The notes under the pieces were generated by a model that was not told the origin of the DNA, searched no databases, and saw only the letters and a list, made by a program, of their open reading frames with translations. Position numbers and translations under genes: made by a program. DNA of 64,000 bases, taken from contig NZ_JAFBGA010000011.1 in NCBI RefSeq assembly GCF_016909575.1, forward strand, positions 62,001 to 126,000, read 5' to 3'. Source of the stretch: Streptomyces sp. HB132 (GTDB taxonomy: Bacteria > Actinomycetota > Actinomycetes > Streptomycetales > Streptomycetaceae). Positions 1-8,762 of the stretch are shown one piece after another; position 1 is the stretch's first letter; each line of letters begins with the position of its first letter.

Positions 1-96
1 GAGGGCATCGAACGCGAGAAGCTCCGCTACGGGGACGCACGCTACGACGTGGAACGGCATGCCCGACTCGCCACCGACCCTGTCGACGACGGATGA
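1..96 (+). CDS. C-terminal end of an unidentified protein (partial)
   Basis: Frame 1 is open from the first base to a TGA at 94-96 and encodes 31 residues, ending ATDPVDDG. The piece is hydrophilic and charged (EREKLRYGDARYDVERH). The stop overlaps an ATG at 93 (ATGA), so it was probably translationally coupled to the Clp-N-like sequence that follows. The gene begins outside the window and I do not recognise its family. Confidence 0.5.
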   Translation, partial: EGIEREKLRYGDARYDVERHARLATDPVDDG

Positions 97-400
97 CCAG
101 TGCGGTGGCTCACGCCGAGCGGGCCGTGGCGGACTCCGTGACCGGGGACCTGCCGCTTGCCCCCCGGGCCAGGCCGGAGGCCGGGCCTTCGTGCAGGCGC
201 GCAAGGGAACCCCGGAGGGCGGTCCCGACGCCGTTCCTTCGCGTACGGCGCCGAGAGCATGCTGGAGGTCCCTGCGCATCGCCCTCTGCCGACGCGACCG
301 CTCCACCGGCGATGAGCACCTGCTGCCGGCTCTGACCCGACCCCGCGACATCGCGGATGTACTCGCCGAACACGGCGCGGCCCGCGCGACGGTCGAGCCC
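93..400 (+). pseudogene. Frameshifted Clp N-terminal-domain protein remnant
   Basis: Pieces of a two-repeat Clp N domain can be read in different frames. From the ATG at 93, frame 3 gives AVAHAERAVADSVTG, like the first repeat. Frame 1 gives FAYGAESMLEV at 238-270. Frame 2 then gives SLRIALCRRDRSTGDEHLL and DIADVLAEHGAARATV from 269 to about 390, like the second repeat (consensus SLR.AL...D..IG.EHLLLAL). The shift at 268-272 fits loss of two bases. No single frame carries the domain, so this is a decayed gene or, less likely, a site of sequencing errors. Intact homologues in Streptomyces are small Clp-N proteins without ATPase domains. Confidence 0.7.
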
Positions 401-424
401 ACCCCCTCTACGGAGAGGGTGGGG
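399..424 (+). terminator. Imperfect hairpin after the Clp-N remnant
   Basis: A C-rich arm ending in CTCT (to 409), loop ACGG, and an AGAGGGTGGGG arm (414-424) fold into a stem with two bulged C residues. It lies just after the last Clp-N-like codons and before the convergent PadR gene. There is no U-tract. A terminator role is inferred from position only. Confidence 0.35.
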
Positions 425-459
425 ACAGCCGAGGCGAGCCGGGCCGGGCCGCGCGGCCG

Positions 460-1437
460 TCAGGGCGTGCTGGAGCTGCCCGGTGCCTTGTCGGCTGCGT
501 CACGGAGCAGAGAGCCGATGTGCGTCGCTGCGGTGGCCAGGTGGCGGCGGGTCTCCGAGAGCTGGCTCTCGGAGACGCCGTGGTCCCGGGCCGCGTCACG
601 GATGTCGTCCCGGAAGCGGTCCAGCAGGCGGTCCAGGTCGCGGGCCGGATCGCCGGTGGTCGCGGTGTCGGCGGCCCACTCGATGTCCGGTTCCTCGGGC
701 GCCGGGCGGCTGTAGGAGGGCCAGGTGCCGGTTCTCGCGAAGTTGCCGAACTGGCCGGTGATCTCAGCCAGTCCGTCCCGCACACCCGCGGGCCAGTCGC
801 CCCGCGAGAAATGCTCCTGGACCTGGCGCGCGGCGTTCTGCATCTGCTCCCGCGCCTTCTCGTGCGCTTCCTGGGCCTGGCGGCGGGCCTGGTCCGCGTC
901 CTCGCGGGCCCTGCGGGACTCGTCCTTCGCCCTGCGGGCCTGCTCCTTCCACTCCTGCTTGGCCTTGCGCAGCTCCTCCTTCGCCGTGCGCCACGCCTCC
1001 GTGTCCCCGAGACCGGAATCCCAGCCGCTCCGCTCGCCGCCGGCGGTGTGCCGGGACTCGGAAGCCGCCGCGCGCATCTCGCTGCGGAGGCGGCCGGCCG
1101 CGCCCCGTACGTCGTCGCGGATCTCGGCGGCCAGCTCGGACACGGACTCGCGGATCTCCAGCTCCAGATCGGCCAGCTCACCGCTGCGGCCCGCCAGCTC
1201 GGCCCGTCCGGCGTCGGTGATGGAGTAGACCTTGCGGCCGCCCTCGGTGGCATGGGTGACCAGGCCCTCGGCCTCCAACTTGGCCAGCCGCGGATACACG
1301 GTGCCGGCCGACGGTGCGTACAGCCCCTGGAAGCGCTCCTCCAGGAGCCGGATCACCTCGTATCCATGGCGGGGGGCCTCGTCCAGCAGCTTGAGGAGGT
1401 ACAGCCGCAGACGGCCGTGGGCGAAAACGGGAGCCAT
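460..1437 (-). CDS. PadR-family transcriptional regulator with long helical tail
   Basis: 325 residues. The first ~85 are a PadR winged helix: LRLYLLKLLDEAPRHGYEVIR, then GTVYPRLAKLEAEGLV and a charged wing GRKVYSITDAG. The remainder is Glu/Arg/Ala-rich and probably coiled coil (about 95-200), far longer than the dimerisation helix of minimal PadR proteins. The start chosen is MAPVFAHGRLR. Its ATG lies one base after the TGA of the upstream DUF4097 gene, so the two are translationally coupled. PadR proteins usually repress their own operon, and a palindromic candidate operator lies ahead of the pair at 2331-2364. The effector is unknown. Confidence 0.92.
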   Translation of the reverse strand: MAPVFAHGRLRLYLLKLLDEAPRHGYEVIRLLEERFQGLYAPSAGTVYPRLAKLEAEGLVTHATEGGRKVYSITDAGRAELAGRSGELADLELEIRESVSELAAEIRDDVRGAAGRLRSEMRAAASESRHTAGGERSGWDSGLGDTEAWRTAKEELRKAKQEWKEQARRAKDESRRAREDADQARRQAQEAHEKAREQMQNAARQVQEHFSRGDWPAGVRDGLAEITGQFGNFARTGTWPSYSRPAPEEPDIEWAADTATTGDPARDLDRLLDRFRDDIRDAARDHGVSESQLSETRRHLATAATHIGSLLRDAADKAPGSSSTP

Positions 1438-1438
1438 G

Positions 1439-2296
1439 TCAGAGCACCTTTCCGGTCGGCTCGGCATCATGCGCGCTGTCCTGGGAGGGCGGGCGACGCA
1501 GCAGGGCGATCGAGCCCGAGACGGTGGTCGCCTTCAGCTTCCCGGTGCCCGCTCCCAGCGTGCCGGTGATCTTCTTCGCGCCCCACTGGCCGCCCACACG
1601 CAGGTCCTCGAAAGCGTTGGACACGGTGCCGCTCGCGGTGTTCGCCTCGACCCTCGCATCCGCCGGGTGGGGCAGCCGGATGGCGATCTCGCCGGACACC
1701 GAGGTGAGCCTGATGTCGGTCGGATTCGGCGAGGTGTCGAGGTCGAGCACCATGTGGCCCGTGACGGACTCCGCCCGGACCGATGTGCCGGCGCCCTCGA
1801 CGACCGTGAGGTCTCCCGACACGGACTGGAAGCGGAGGTCACCGGTGACGGCCTGGGCCTCCAGGCTGCCGGACACGGTCTCGGCCCTGACGGCTCCGGA
1901 GAGGTCGACCAGGGTGCTGTCGCCCGAGATGCCCCGCAGCTCGGTGCGTCCCCCGATGCCCGAGACGACAGCCTCGGCGCCGACCGCGCCCACCTCCACC
2001 GCCGCGCCGGCCGGGACGGCGAGTGAGACCGCGGCGCTGCGGCGCGGGCTCCGGCGGTCGAGCCAGGTGAGAAGGCCCTGCCAGGGCAGATCTTCGTAGG
2101 CGACGGTGAGGGTTCCGCCCTCCAGGGTCACGATCAGTGGAGGCCCTTCGATCGCGGTCACCTCCATCCGAGCGGTCGGTTCGTCCGTGCCGACGACATT
2201 GACCGTGCCGTCGACGATGCGCACGTTCAGTGCTGTCACGGGGGCGTCGAAGGTGAGCTTTCGGGGCTCGGCGACGCTCCATGTCGACTCAGGCAT
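1439..2296 (-). CDS. DUF4097-family beta-helix protein
   Basis: 285 residues rich in short repeated beta strands (SGS, SGD, SVSGEIA, TVSGSI), typical of DUF4097, a putative adhesin-like right-handed beta fold. No signal peptide or membrane segment is visible, so it is probably cytoplasmic. The start MPESTWSV has a GGAAGG Shine-Dalgarno about 7 bases upstream; a longer in-frame extension lacks one. It is the first gene of a two-gene unit with the PadR regulator. Pairing of DUF4097 with PadR is common in actinomycetes. Biochemical role unknown. Confidence 0.88.
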   Translation of the reverse strand: MPESTWSVAEPRKLTFDAPVTALNVRIVDGTVNVVGTDEPTARMEVTAIEGPPLIVTLEGGTLTVAYEDLPWQGLLTWLDRRSPRRSAAVSLAVPAGAAVEVGAVGAEAVVSGIGGRTELRGISGDSTLVDLSGAVRAETVSGSLEAQAVTGDLRFQSVSGDLTVVEGAGTSVRAESVTGHMVLDLDTSPNPTDIRLTSVSGEIAIRLPHPADARVEANTASGTVSNAFEDLRVGGQWGAKKITGTLGAGTGKLKATTVSGSIALLRRPPSQDSAHDAEPTGKVL

Positions 2297-2330
2297 GAAT
2301 CCGACCTTCCGCTGGATGGCGAGACGCAAC

Positions 2331-2364
2331 ATATCGCGTCTACCTGAGAACACGATATATCGCG
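2331..2364 (-). promoter_or_regulatory. Candidate PadR operator upstream of the DUF4097/PadR pair
   Basis: The 10-bp perfect palindrome CGATATATCG lies at 2353-2362, and the octamer ATATCGCG occurs at 2331-2338 and again at 2357-2364. AT-rich palindromes stand out in this GC-rich DNA and resemble known PadR sites. The position, 35-70 bp ahead of the DUF4097 start, fits an autoregulated promoter. Binding is inferred. Confidence 0.5.
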
Positions 2365-2502
2365 GATCGGCAAAGTCAAGGGTGAATCGAAAGGGTGCTC
2401 GCGTGGGGCGACGGGGGGTGGCGAGGTGGCGCCACGAAGGAGGAGGGAGGGGAAATGGAGCTAAATGGTTCGTTTATTGCCGAATTGCCCTAGCGTGAGG
2501 GC

Positions 2503-3360
2503 ATGACCGCGACATCCGTGGGCGCCCTGCTGCTGTGCCGGGCCGACCCCGAGACCGTACGGCCCGTGGCCCGTCTCCTTCGGGAGAGCATGCTGCTCCT
2601 GCCCGCCGGAGAGGGGTGGAGCGTGCTCGTCCCCGAGGGGAAGCCATGGCGGAGGGACGGGCACGTGGGTGGCGGAGCACCGGCCGACGGCGGCGGCCCG
2701 GAGCCCGTCGACCGCGTCGTCGGCGGCTGGGCCACCGCCCTCGCGGTGGGCTCCACCTGGCCGGTGCTCGCCCTGTGGTGGGACGGCGACCGGTCCGGGT
2801 ACACCCTCGCCTCGGGCTTCCGCCGTCCGGTCGGCTACATCTGGCTGGCCGACGGCACCCCGGCCGCCGAGGACGAAGCCATGCGGACGTCTGCCCTCCG
2901 GCTCGGCCTGGACCCCGTCACCGACGTCCAGGCGCTGGAGGCCCTCACCCGCGCGGACCCGGAGACGGATGCCGACGCCCGGCTGCGGGGACTGCTCGCC
3001 GTGCTCACCCGGGCAGGGGTGGAGATGCCACCCGGTCTGTCGCCCGGCGAGCCGGCCGACCGGCTGCGCTCGGTCGCCGGGATCCATCCGGAGGCGGAGC
3101 AGATCGAATGGGCCGGCTGGCGCGACGCCGTGCGCGAGGAACTCGACGCCGTCGAGAGCGGCAGCCTCGGCCCCTGGGTGATCGGTCCGAGGGCGCGTGC
3201 GGTGGCCACGGCTCAGGTCGCCACGGGCCTGCCGCTGGCCCTGTGGGGGGTCCGCCGGCGCAGCGGCGGGTGGATCGCCGCAGGGCTGGTCCTTCTCGTG
3301 CAGGGCCTGCTGGGGTTCGCGTACGACCGCTTCAGGAACCAGGGCGGCGGCGGGCGGTGA
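2503..3360 (+). CDS. Conserved-looking hypothetical protein with C-terminal membrane segment
   Basis: 285 residues, start MTATSVGALLLC. The body is acidic and tryptophan-rich (WATALAVGSTWPVLALWWDGD) with no motif I recognise. A hydrophobic stretch near residues 240-275 (GGWIAAGLVLLVQGLLGFAY) suggests a C-terminal membrane anchor. It converges with DUF6104, stop codons abutting at 3360/3361. The upstream gap shows an AT-rich patch but no clear regulator site. Coding is supported by strong GC bias at third positions; function unknown. Confidence 0.82.
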   Translation: MTATSVGALLLCRADPETVRPVARLLRESMLLLPAGEGWSVLVPEGKPWRRDGHVGGGAPADGGGPEPVDRVVGGWATALAVGSTWPVLALWWDGDRSGYTLASGFRRPVGYIWLADGTPAAEDEAMRTSALRLGLDPVTDVQALEALTRADPETDADARLRGLLAVLTRAGVEMPPGLSPGEPADRLRSVAGIHPEAEQIEWAGWRDAVREELDAVESGSLGPWVIGPRARAVATAQVATGLPLALWGVRRRSGGWIAAGLVLLVQGLLGFAYDRFRNQGGGGR

Positions 3361-3543
3361 CTAGTCGTCCTCGTCCTCGTCGTCCAGCCGTGCCAGCCAG
3401 GTAGCGAGCCGTTCGACGGGGACCTCGAAGTCGGGGTTGAGGTCGACGAACGTGCGGAGCTGCTCGGCGAGCCACTCGAAGGTGACCTCCTCCTCGCCGC
3501 GCCGCTTCTCCAGTTCCTCGATGCCACGGTCCGTGAAGTACAT
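3361..3543 (-). CDS. DUF6104 family small acidic protein
   Basis: 60 residues beginning MYFTDRGIEELEKRRG and ending in an acidic run LDDEDEDD. The whole protein matches the short Streptomyces family DUF6104, which commonly sits next to the 2-oxoglutarate decarboxylase gene as it does here. No catalytic motif or membrane segment is seen. A strong hairpin at 3570-3616 separates it from kgd, so it probably has its own promoter in that gap. Role unknown. Confidence 0.9.
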   Translation of the reverse strand: MYFTDRGIEELEKRRGEEEVTFEWLAEQLRTFVDLNPDFEVPVERLATWLARLDDEDEDD

Positions 3544-3569
3544 GCGACCAGAATAACGAGGCCGGAACG

Positions 3570-3616
3570 CCGGAGGACCCGGCCCCGCGAGATGCTCGCG
3601 GGGCCGGGTCCTCCGG
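3570..3616 (-). terminator. Perfect 22-bp hairpin downstream of kgd
   Basis: Two perfectly complementary 22-base arms (3570-3591 and 3595-3616) flank a 3-base loop. It begins 18 bp beyond the kgd stop on the minus strand and lies upstream of DUF6104. No U-tract follows, as is usual for GC-rich actinomycete terminators. Confidence 0.85.
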
Positions 3617-3633
3617 TGACGTACAGCCGCTGA

Positions 3634-6600
3634 TCAGGCCTCGAAGACCTCGGCGACCAGCTGGGCCTGCTCGGCCTGGTGACGCTTGGCCGAACCGACC
3701 GCCGGGGACGAACCGCGCGGGCGCGAGATGCGCCGCAGGCGCTCGCCGTGCGGCACGTCGGCGCCGACGGCCAGGTCCAGGTGGTCGATCAGGTTGAGCG
3801 CGATGAACGGCCACGCACCCTGGTTCGCCGGCTCCTCCTGGGCCCAGAGGTACTTCTCGGCGTTCGGGTACTTGGCGATCTCGGCCTGGATCTCCGCACC
3901 CGGCAGCGGGTACAGGCGCTCCAGACGGATGATCGCCGTCTCCGTGTCGCCACGCTTCTCGCGCTCGGCGTCCAGGTCGTAGTAGAGCTTCCCGGACACG
4001 AAGACGACCTTGCGGACCGCCTCGGCGTTGACCGTCTCGTCGCCGATCACCGGGCGGAAGCCGCCGGTGGTGAACTCCTCGACCTTCGAAGCGGCCGACT
4101 TGAGCCGCAGCATCGACTTCGGCGTGAAGACGATCAGCGGCTTGTGGTGCGGGTTGTGCACCTGCCAGCGCAGGAGGTGGAAGTAGTTCGACGGCAGGGT
4201 CGGCATCGCGACCGTCATGTTGTCCTGCGCGCACATCTGCAGGAAACGCTCCGGGCGGGCGGACGAGTGGTCCGGGCCCTGGCCCTCGTAGCCGTGCGGG
4301 AGCAGGAGGGTGACGCCGGACGTCTGGCCCCACTTCTGCTCGGCGGAGGAGATGAACTCGTCCACGACGGTCTGGGCGCCGTTGACGAAGTCACCGAACT
4401 GGGCCTCCCAGATCACCAGGGACTCCGGGCGGGCCAGCGAGTAGCCGTACTCGAAGCCCATCGCCGCGTACTCGCTGAGCAGCGAGTCGTAGACGTTGTA
4501 GCGGGCCTGGTCGTCGGAGAGGTAGAGCAGCGGGGTGTAGTCCTCGCCGGTCTTCTGGTCGACGAGGACGGCGTGACGCTGACCGAACGTGCCGCGGCGG
4601 GTGTCCTGGCCGGCGAGCCGGACCGGGGTGCCCTCCATCAGCAGCGAGCCGATGGCGAGGGTCTCGCCCATGCCCCAGTCGATCGTGCCGTTGTCCACGG
4701 AGGCCGCGCGGCGCTGCATCTGCGGGAGCAGACGCGGGTGCACCGTGATGCCGTCGGGGATGTTGACCTGCGACTCGGCGATCAGCTTCACGACCTCCGA
4801 GGACACCGCGGTGCCCACCGAGACCGGGAACTCCGCCTGGACGTCCGGAACATGCGGCTGGGACGGTGCCGAGGTGGCCTCGCGGACCTCCGCGAAGACC
4901 TTCTCCAGCTGGCCCTGGAAGTCCTGGAGTGCCTGCTCGGCCTCCTCCAGCGTGATGTCGCCGCGACCGATGAGGGACTCGGTGTACAGCTTGCGCACCG
5001 AGCGCTTCTTGTCGATCAGGGTGTACATCTGCGGGTTGGTGAACTCCGGGTTGTCGCCCTCGTTGTGACCGCGGCGGCGGTAGCAGATGAGGTCGATGAC
5101 GACGTCCTTGTTGAACGTCTGCCGGTACTCGAAGGCGAGCCGCGCGACGCGGACCACGGCCTCCGGGTCGTCGCCGTTGACGTGGATGATCGGCGCCTCG
5201 ATCATGCGCGCCACGTCGGTGGCGTACATCGAGGAACGCGAGGACTCCGGGGCGGCGGTGAAGCCGACCTGGTTGTTGATCACCACGTGCACGGTGCCGC
5301 CGGTGCGGTAGCCGCGCAGCTGCGACATGTTGAGCGTCTCGGCGACGACGCCCTGGCCCGCGAAGGCCGCGTCGCCGTGGAGCGCGACCGGCAGGACCGT
5401 GAAGTCCGTGCCGCCCTTGTTGATGATGTCCTGCTTGGCGCGGGCGATGCCCTCGAGGACCGGGTCGACGGCCTCCAGGTGCGAGGGGTTGGCGGCCAGC
5501 GAGACCTTGATCTGCTCGCCGTCCAGACCGGTGAAGGTGCCCTCGGCGCCCAGGTGGTACTTGACGTCGCCGGAGCCGTGCATCGACCGCGGGTCGAGGT
5601 TGCCCTCGAACTCCCGGAAGATCTGTGCGTACGACTTGCCGACGATGTTCGCCAGGACGTTCAGCCGGCCGCGGTGGGCCATGCCGATGACGACCTCGTC
5701 GAGGCGGGCCTCGGCGGCGGAGTCGATGACCGCGTCGAGCAGCGGGATGACGGACTCGCCGCCCTCCAGCGAGAAGCGCTTCTGGCCGACGTACTTGGTC
5801 TGCAGGAACGTCTCGAACGCCTCGGCGGCGTTGAGGCGGCGCAGGATCCGCAGCTGCTCCTCGCGCTCCGGGGCCGGGCGCGGACGCTCCACCCGGTCCT
5901 GGAGCCACTTGCGCTCCTTCGGCTCCTGGATGTGCATGAACTCGATGCCGGTGGTGCGGCAGTACGACTCACGCAGGACACCGAGGATGTCGCGGAGCTT
6001 CATCATCGTCTTGCCGGCGAAACCGCCGACCGCGAAGTCGCGCTCCAGATCCCACAGGGTGAGGCCGTGCTCGGTGATGTCCAGGTCGGGGTGCTTGCGC
6101 TGGCGGTACTCCAGCGGGTCGGTGTCGGCCATGACGTGGCCGCGGACCCGGTAGGAGTGGATCAGCTCGAAGACCCGTGCGGCCTTGGTGACGTCGTCGT
6201 CGTGCGAGGCGTCGATGTCCTTGAGCCAGCGGACCGGCTCGTAGGGGATCCGCAGCGCCTTGAAGATCTCGTCGTAGAACTCGTTCTCGCCGAGCAGGAG
6301 CTGGGCCAGGACGCGCAGGAACTCGCCGGACGCGGCACCCTGGATGACCCGGTGGTCGTACGTCGAGGTCAGGGTCATGACCTTCGAGATGCCCAGCTTG
6401 TTCAGGGTGTCCTGAGAGGTGCCCTGGAACTCCGCCGGGTAGTCCATCGCGCCGACGCCCATGATGAGGCCCTGTCCGGGCATCAGGCGCGGCACCGAGT
6501 GGACGGTGCCGATGCCGCCGGGGTTGGTCAGCGAGGCGGTGACGCCCGAGAAGTCGTCCATGCCGAGCTTGCCGACGCGGGCACGGCGGACGATGTCCTC

Positions 6601-7425
6601 GTAGGCCTGCCAGAACTCGAAGAAGTTGAGCGTCTCGGCCTTCTTGATGGCCGCGACGACGAGCTGGCGGTCGCCGTTCGGCTTCACCAGGTCGATGGCG
6701 AGGCCGAGGTTCACGTGCTCCGGCTTGACCAGGGTCGGCTTGCCGTCCTTCACCGCGAAGGAGTGGTTCATCGACGGCATGGCCTTGAGGGCCTGCACCA
6801 TCGCGTACCCGATGAGGTGGGTGAAGGAGATCTTCCCGCCGCGGGCCCGCTTCAGGTGGTTGTTGATGACGATGCGGTTGTCGAAGAGCAGCTTCACCGG
6901 CACCGCGCGGACGGACGTGGCCGTCGGCAGCTCCAGCGAGGCGTTCATGTTCTTCGCGACGGCGGCCGACGGGCCGCGCAGCGTCACGAACTCCGGGCCG
7001 CCCGGCGCCTCCGCCTTCGCGGGTGCCGGCGCCGCCTTGGCGGGCGCGGCCTTCGCAGGGGCGGCGGGAGCCTTCGCGGGAGCTGCCGGAGCAGCGGCCG
7101 CGGGCTTCGCCGGAGCGGCGGGTGGCGCCGTCGGTGCCGGCGCCGGAGCCGCGTTGTTCACGGTGTTCGCGGCCGGAGCCGGAGCCGGGGTACCCGCTCC
7201 CGCGGGTGCGGTGACGGGCTTGTCCGCCGTGCCGGCAGTACCCGGCTTGTAGTCGGCGAAGAAGTCCCACCAGGCACGGTCGACCGAATTGGGATCCTGG
7301 AGGTACTGCTGGTAGATCTCGTCGACGAGCCACTCATTGGGGCCGAAGGCGGCGGCCGGGTTGGACCCGGTGCCCGCTTCTTGATCGGTCGAGATGCTCG
7401 AGTTACTGGGGGACTGAGACGACAC
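3634..7425 (-). CDS. kgd: Multifunctional 2-oxoglutarate decarboxylase / dehydrogenase E1 with fused E2 acyltransferase domain
   Basis: 1263 residues. Domains in order: E1 N-terminal motif (NEWLVDEIYQQYLQDPNSVD, ~28-62); an Ala/Pro/Lys linker (~63-150); an E2-type succinyltransferase domain (~160-370) ending with the catalytic DHRVIQGA motif; then the thiamine-diphosphate E1 halves, with MAHRGRLNVLANI and GDAAFAGQGVVAET. This fused architecture is the actinobacterial KGD enzyme of the TCA cycle, which decarboxylates 2-oxoglutarate and works with E2/E3 subunits encoded elsewhere. There is no lipoyl domain in the protein. The GTG start (VSSQSPSNSS) has GGAAGAGGG upstream; an in-frame extension of 17 residues to 7476 is possible. 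It appears monocistronic. Confidence 0.98.
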   Translation of the reverse strand: MSSQSPSNSSISTDQEAGTGSNPAAAFGPNEWLVDEIYQQYLQDPNSVDRAWWDFFADYKPGTAGTADKPVTAPAGAGTPAPAPAANTVNNAAPAPAPTAPPAAPAKPAAAAPAAPAKAPAAPAKAAPAKAAPAPAKAEAPGGPEFVTLRGPSAAVAKNMNASLELPTATSVRAVPVKLLFDNRIVINNHLKRARGGKISFTHLIGYAMVQALKAMPSMNHSFAVKDGKPTLVKPEHVNLGLAIDLVKPNGDRQLVVAAIKKAETLNFFEFWQAYEDIVRRARVGKLGMDDFSGVTASLTNPGGIGTVHSVPRLMPGQGLIMGVGAMDYPAEFQGTSQDTLNKLGISKVMTLTSTYDHRVIQGAASGEFLRVLAQLLLGENEFYDEIFKALRIPYEPVRWLKDIDASHDDDVTKAARVFELIHSYRVRGHVMADTDPLEYRQRKHPDLDITEHGLTLWDLERDFAVGGFAGKTMMKLRDILGVLRESYCRTTGIEFMHIQEPKERKWLQDRVERPRPAPEREEQLRILRRLNAAEAFETFLQTKYVGQKRFSLEGGESVIPLLDAVIDSAAEARLDEVVIGMAHRGRLNVLANIVGKSYAQIFREFEGNLDPRSMHGSGDVKYHLGAEGTFTGLDGEQIKVSLAANPSHLEAVDPVLEGIARAKQDIINKGGTDFTVLPVALHGDAAFAGQGVVAETLNMSQLRGYRTGGTVHVVINNQVGFTAAPESSRSSMYATDVARMIEAPIIHVNGDDPEAVVRVARLAFEYRQTFNKDVVIDLICYRRRGHNEGDNPEFTNPQMYTLIDKKRSVRKLYTESLIGRGDITLEEAEQALQDFQGQLEKVFAEVREATSAPSQPHVPDVQAEFPVSVGTAVSSEVVKLIAESQVNIPDGITVHPRLLPQMQRRAASVDNGTIDWGMGETLAIGSLLMEGTPVRLAGQDTRRGTFGQRHAVLVDQKTGEDYTPLLYLSDDQARYNVYDSLLSEYAAMGFEYGYSLARPESLVIWEAQFGDFVNGAQTVVDEFISSAEQKWGQTSGVTLLLPHGYEGQGPDHSSARPERFLQMCAQDNMTVAMPTLPSNYFHLLRWQVHNPHHKPLIVFTPKSMLRLKSAASKVEEFTTGGFRPVIGDETVNAEAVRKVVFVSGKLYYDLDAEREKRGDTETAIIRLERLYPLPGAEIQAEIAKYPNAEKYLWAQEEPANQGAWPFIALNLIDHLDLAVGADVPHGERLRRISRPRGSSPAVGSAKRHQAEQAQLVAEVFEA

Positions 7426-7610
7426 GGCGGCAACCGCCCTCTTCCGCTTCACAAGGTGATGGACAGCGGAAATCAAGGCTACGCCCCCCGAGCCGTTACG
7501 TGCAGGCCGGGCCGGTCTTCGTCGTGCACATCACATCGGAAGTCGGGTTTCGGCGCATGAAATGGCGGGAAACAAGCAGGGTTCCGCTGTCCTTCGGGTA
7601 CGCGAGGCCG

Positions 7611-7637
7611 GAGATACGACCCCCTGGACCGTATCTC
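7611..7637. promoter_or_regulatory. Perfect 8-bp inverted repeat between the sensor kinase and kgd
   Basis: GAGATACG (7611-7618) and CGTATCTC (7630-7637) are separated by 11 bases. The repeat lies about 190 bp upstream of the kgd start and 50 bp downstream of the sensor-kinase stop. It could be an operator of kgd or a weak terminator of the kinase operon. Two turns of spacing between half-site centres favours protein binding. Inference only. Confidence 0.45.
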
Positions 7638-7685
7638 TTTCCCGGACGGGAGGGAGAAACGGGGCCCTCCGCTTCGAACGCGAGG

Positions 7686-8762
7686 TCAACTGTGCATTGG
7701 AGCGTTCCCCGGAAGAGTGACCTGTATGCGGCAGCCTCGGGCTGATTCGGCCACCCCGATGCGCCCGCCGTGCAGATCCACCGCCCAGCGGGCGATCGCG
7801 AGTCCCAGGCCGGTCCCGCCGTCGCTGCCCGGGCCGTGCGGGGACGGCGCCTGACCGCGGTTGAAGCGCTCGAAGACCCGGTGGCGCTCCGCCTCGGGGA
7901 TGCCGGGCCCCTCGTCGACGACCTCCAGCTCGAGCGACTCGGGATGCTCCCCGCGCCGCGCCAGCACCGTGACCCTGCCGTGCGGCGGGCTGTGCTTGAC
8001 GGCGTTGTCGATGAGATTGGCGACGACCTGGTGCAGGCGTTCCGCGTCCGCGTGCGCCGTCAGCTCGGGTGGCGACACGTCGAGGTGCAGATGGACGTCG
8101 GTACGGGAGTGGTTGCCCGAACCGGAGGAGAGCCGGCGCTGGGAGGCGGCGAGATTCGCCTCCTTCAGCACACCTGACAGGTACGGCCAGACCTCGAAGC
8201 GGCGCGCCTTGAGCGTCAGCACACCGTGGTCCAGCCGGGACAGGTCCAGGAGGGTCTCCACGAGTCTGCCGAGGCGTTCGGTCTGTTTCAACGCCGTACG
8301 CATGGTCTCGGGGTCCGCCGCGGACACCCCGTCCACCACGTTCTCCAGGACCGCTCTGAGCGCCGCGATCGGAGTGCGCAGCTCATGGGAGACGTTGGCC
8401 ACCAGCTCCTTGCGGTGCCGGTCCTCCGCCTCCAGATCGTCCGCCATGCGGTTGATCGTCTGCGCCAGGTCGCCGAGTTCGTCACGCCGCCCGGCGCCGC
8501 TCACCCGTCGTGTGTAGTCGCCGTGCGAGATCGACCGCGCGACGGCGCGCATCTCGTCCAGCGGTGCTGTCAGACCGTGCGCCACGAACTGGGTGATCAG
8601 CAGGGTGGCGATCACGGAGAAGACCGTGATGAACCGGAACTCGGTCCTGGTCCGCAGGGCGACGATGAGCAGCCCGGTCGTGATGAACACGGAGATCACC
8701 ACGAGCGCGCCCAGCTTGGCCTTGATCGAGAAGGGCCGCAGTCCGGAACCGGGCCGGGTCAT
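7686..8762 (-). CDS. Sensor histidine kinase of an OmpR-type two-component system
   Basis: 358 residues. Two hydrophobic segments near the N-terminus (LGALVVISVFITTGLLIV and FITVFSVIATLLITQFVA) with almost no extracellular loop, a HAMP domain (~85-135), a HisKA H-box ELVANVSHELRTPIAALR with the phospho-accepting His, and a HATPase domain with an N-box NLIDNAVKHSPP and GTGLGLAIARW. The start MTRPGSGLRPF overlaps the response-regulator stop in ATGA, so the pair is translationally coupled. The very short extracytoplasmic region suggests that it senses within the membrane. The signal is unknown. Confidence 0.96.
   Translation of the reverse strand: MTRPGSGLRPFSIKAKLGALVVISVFITTGLLIVALRTRTEFRFITVFSVIATLLITQFVAHGLTAPLDEMRAVARSISHGDYTRRVSGAGRRDELGDLAQTINRMADDLEAEDRHRKELVANVSHELRTPIAALRAVLENVVDGVSAADPETMRTALKQTERLGRLVETLLDLSRLDHGVLTLKARRFEVWPYLSGVLKEANLAASQRRLSSGSGNHSRTDVHLHLDVSPPELTAHADAERLHQVVANLIDNAVKHSPPHGRVTVLARRGEHPESLELEVVDEGPGIPEAERHRVFERFNRGQAPSPHGPGSDGGTGLGLAIARWAVDLHGGRIGVAESARGCRIQVTLPGNAPMHS

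Noticed and set aside
3679..7560. Very long open frame on the plus strand opposite kgd (over 1200 codons)
   Set aside because: Antisense frames in high-GC DNA stay open by codon bias. The kgd reading has clear domains on the minus strand, and the antisense product is Arg/Val/Asp-rich noise.
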